Shown here in pieces: positions 14,469 to 15,655 of a stretch of 15,655 nt of DNA. Made by a program: the position numbers and the translations under genes. How positions within the stretch are numbered: the first letter of the stretch is position 1; each line of letters starts with the position of its first letter. Under the pieces are notes generated by a model. The model did no database searches and had not been told where the DNA came from. It saw only the letters and a program-made list of their open reading frames with translations. The DNA comes from Candidatus Pacearchaeota archaeon (GTDB taxonomy: Archaea > Nanoarchaeota > Nanoarchaeia > Pacearchaeales > GW2011-AR1), in assembly GCA_002690445.1 (NCBI GenBank), contig NZER01000262.1, positions 1-15,655 of the forward strand. Direction: 5' to 3'.

Positions 14469-15655
14469 TTAATACCTTCCTTCGATATTAGTCACGTTTG
14501 AATCAGGCAATACATCTTCATAATAATGTTCTGGAACTTGTAAATTGTTTGGATAATTAACTTCCCAAATCTTTAAAGGACCGATTATTCTCCCATTATA
14601 TAGAGAAAGTGGCATGCCTTCTTTATCATCATAAACTAATTTAAAATAACTTCCTGCTTGATTAAATAAATATAGTCTTGCAAAATTAGTCCTTCTCACT
14701 TTTTCAGAAACATAAATTCCAGCCCCTATTGGATTAACTTGGGTACCATCTATTTTAGGTATTACTTGTAAACATCCTTTCAACCCAACTTGATTAAATT
14801 TTATTTCTTGACCATTGAAGAACACACATTCTAATGGAATTTGTTTTTGTTGTCCATTGTTTGCAACAATTGCAAAAGGATTTTGAATTACCAATGTCCC
14901 ATTAATGTCTTGTGTGGGTACAAAAAATCCAAGAATTGCACTTCCTCCTTTAGGATATAATTCCCCCTTATATGTAAAATCCCAATCAATTGGACTAACA
15001 CCCGTATAAGTATAAACTATTGAATCTCTAGTCTCTTGAGTCATTTCCGGATTTAAAACAAAAGGAGGCATCCAAGAATATCTATCCCAATCTCCATCAG
15101 ATCCAATTGAAGAAAATGCAGGATATTTTCCAATTTCATCAGAAATAGCTAAGAAATGTGTAACCTCATGTGCTTTTAAAAATTCTAAAGCTTCAATCTC
15201 GCTTTGTCCCGTCAATACACTCCTCCCCATAAAATGATTTAAACTTGTTTTGGCATTCCCTCCATCCGTTACTGTCGCTCTCTCAAACCCTGTCTGTACC
15301 CAATACCCATAATCCCACCAATGACTAAAAACGGCCTCTTTAGGTATATTCTCCCTCACCCAATTCCCCGCTATTTGCCATTGTTGATTATAGCTCGGAC
15401 CAGTATATTTTCCTTGGTTTAATGTTCTTTGACTATGTTCCCAAATAACTCCCTTATCAAAAATAGAATAAACGGATTCTATTATAGCATTTTTGTCAAA
15501 AGGATTTCCTGTTTTCTCTTTAATAAATCCCATCCCAATTGGATTAATTAGAATCAAGATTAACAAAATCCAAACTCCAATTTTGTAATAATCTTTTTTA
15601 ATTTTCCAAGAATAATCAAATAACCTCACACTAAAATAAGCTACTAATAAAGAAA
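14469..15655 (-). CDS. aglB: Archaeal oligosaccharyltransferase AglB/STT3, C-terminal part (cut by right window edge)
   Basis: This is the last membrane segment or two and the whole soluble domain of an STT3-family oligosaccharyltransferase, which transfers lipid-linked glycan to Asn-X-Ser/Thr on the outer face. SHWWDYGYW encodes the diagnostic WWDYG motif (codons at 15306-15320). After it come TVTDGGNAK and FMGRSVLTG, and then EIGKYPAFSSI, which lines up with the DK motif of STT3 (DxxK...I) with Glu for Asp. The frame stays open to the window edge (upstream residues read SLLVAYFSV), and the roughly 12 membrane segments normally preceding this domain are missing, so the gene starts outside the window. 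A GTG at 15629 is not a convincing start. The remaining domain is beta-rich. It is followed after 1 nt by the methyltransferase gene. Confidence 0.92.
   Translation of the reverse strand, partial: SLLVAYFSVRLFDYSWKIKKDYYKIGVWILLILILINPIGMGFIKEKTGNPFDKNAIIESVYSIFDKGVIWEHSQRTLNQGKYTGPSYNQQWQIAGNWVRENIPKEAVFSHWWDYGYWVQTGFERATVTDGGNAKTSLNHFMGRSVLTGQSEIEALEFLKAHEVTHFLAISDEIGKYPAFSSIGSDGDWDRYSWMPPFVLNPEMTQETRDSIVYTYTGVSPIDWDFTYKGELYPKGGSAILGFFVPTQDINGTLVIQNPFAIVANNGQQKQIPLECVFFNGQEIKFNQVGLKGCLQVIPKIDGTQVNPIGAGIYVSEKVRRTNFARLYLFNQAGSYFKLVYDDKEGMPLSLYNGRIIGPLKIWEVNYPNNLQVPEHYYEDVLPDSNVTNIEGRY

Noticed and set aside
15627..15629. GTG as the true start of the oligosaccharyltransferase
   Set aside because: The frame stays open through the window edge with membrane-type residues, and the normal multi-membrane N-terminus would otherwise be missing, so the gene is taken as cut by the window.
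1..15655. CRISPR arrays, tRNA, rRNA, insertion sequences or attachment sites
   Set aside because: No spaced direct repeats, no tRNA-like cloverleaf, no transposase or integrase motifs and no long terminal repeats were seen on either strand.

Overview
This AT-rich window carries a surface-glycan assembly locus that is almost certainly archaeal. Three things point to archaea. The right edge holds the C-terminal part of an STT3/AglB oligosaccharyltransferase with the WWDYG motif. A dolichyl-phosphate-type GlcNAc-1-phosphate transferase (Alg7/AglH type) lies near the left end. Several genes are preceded by archaeal TATA/BRE-like boxes, three of them centred 26-28 nt before the ATG with no ribosome-binding site, which suggests leaderless mRNAs. 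Internal operon genes instead use GGTGA-type Shine-Dalgarno sites. Low GC, compact spacing and the protein style would fit a DPANN lineage such as Woesearchaeota or Pacearchaeota, but this is an impression, not a proof. No rRNA, tRNA, CRISPR array or insertion sequence was seen.

Layout: all genes but one are on the minus strand, so transcription runs right to left. From the right: oligosaccharyltransferase (cut by the window edge), then a SAM-dependent methyltransferase 1 nt later; a PMT/ArnT-like GT-C glycosyltransferase with its own promoter; a UDP-galactopyranose-mutase-like flavoenzyme with its own promoter; two tandem cobalamin-binding radical SAM enzymes sharing an ATGA overlap; a GT2 glycosyltransferase with its own promoter, followed by an NAD-dependent sugar epimerase/dehydratase and a second multi-membrane GT-C-like protein. 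A third cobalamin-binding radical SAM gene (2621-4105) is the only plus-strand gene. It converges on the GT-C-like gene and diverges from the AglH-type gene. The AglH-type gene then leads into a Wzx-like flippase and a GT2 glycosyltransferase cut by the left edge.

How the genes may work together: the AglH-type enzyme would start the glycan on a polyprenyl phosphate at the cytoplasmic face. The GT2 enzymes would add sugars or make polyprenyl-phosphate sugars. The epimerase and mutase-like enzyme would make the nucleotide sugars. The flippase would turn the lipid-linked glycan outward, the GT-C proteins would extend it there, and AglB would transfer it to asparagines of surface proteins. The unusual part is three B12-binding radical SAM enzymes in the middle of this set. 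They could methylate or rearrange a sugar, the lipid carrier or a membrane lipid; their substrates cannot be read from sequence.
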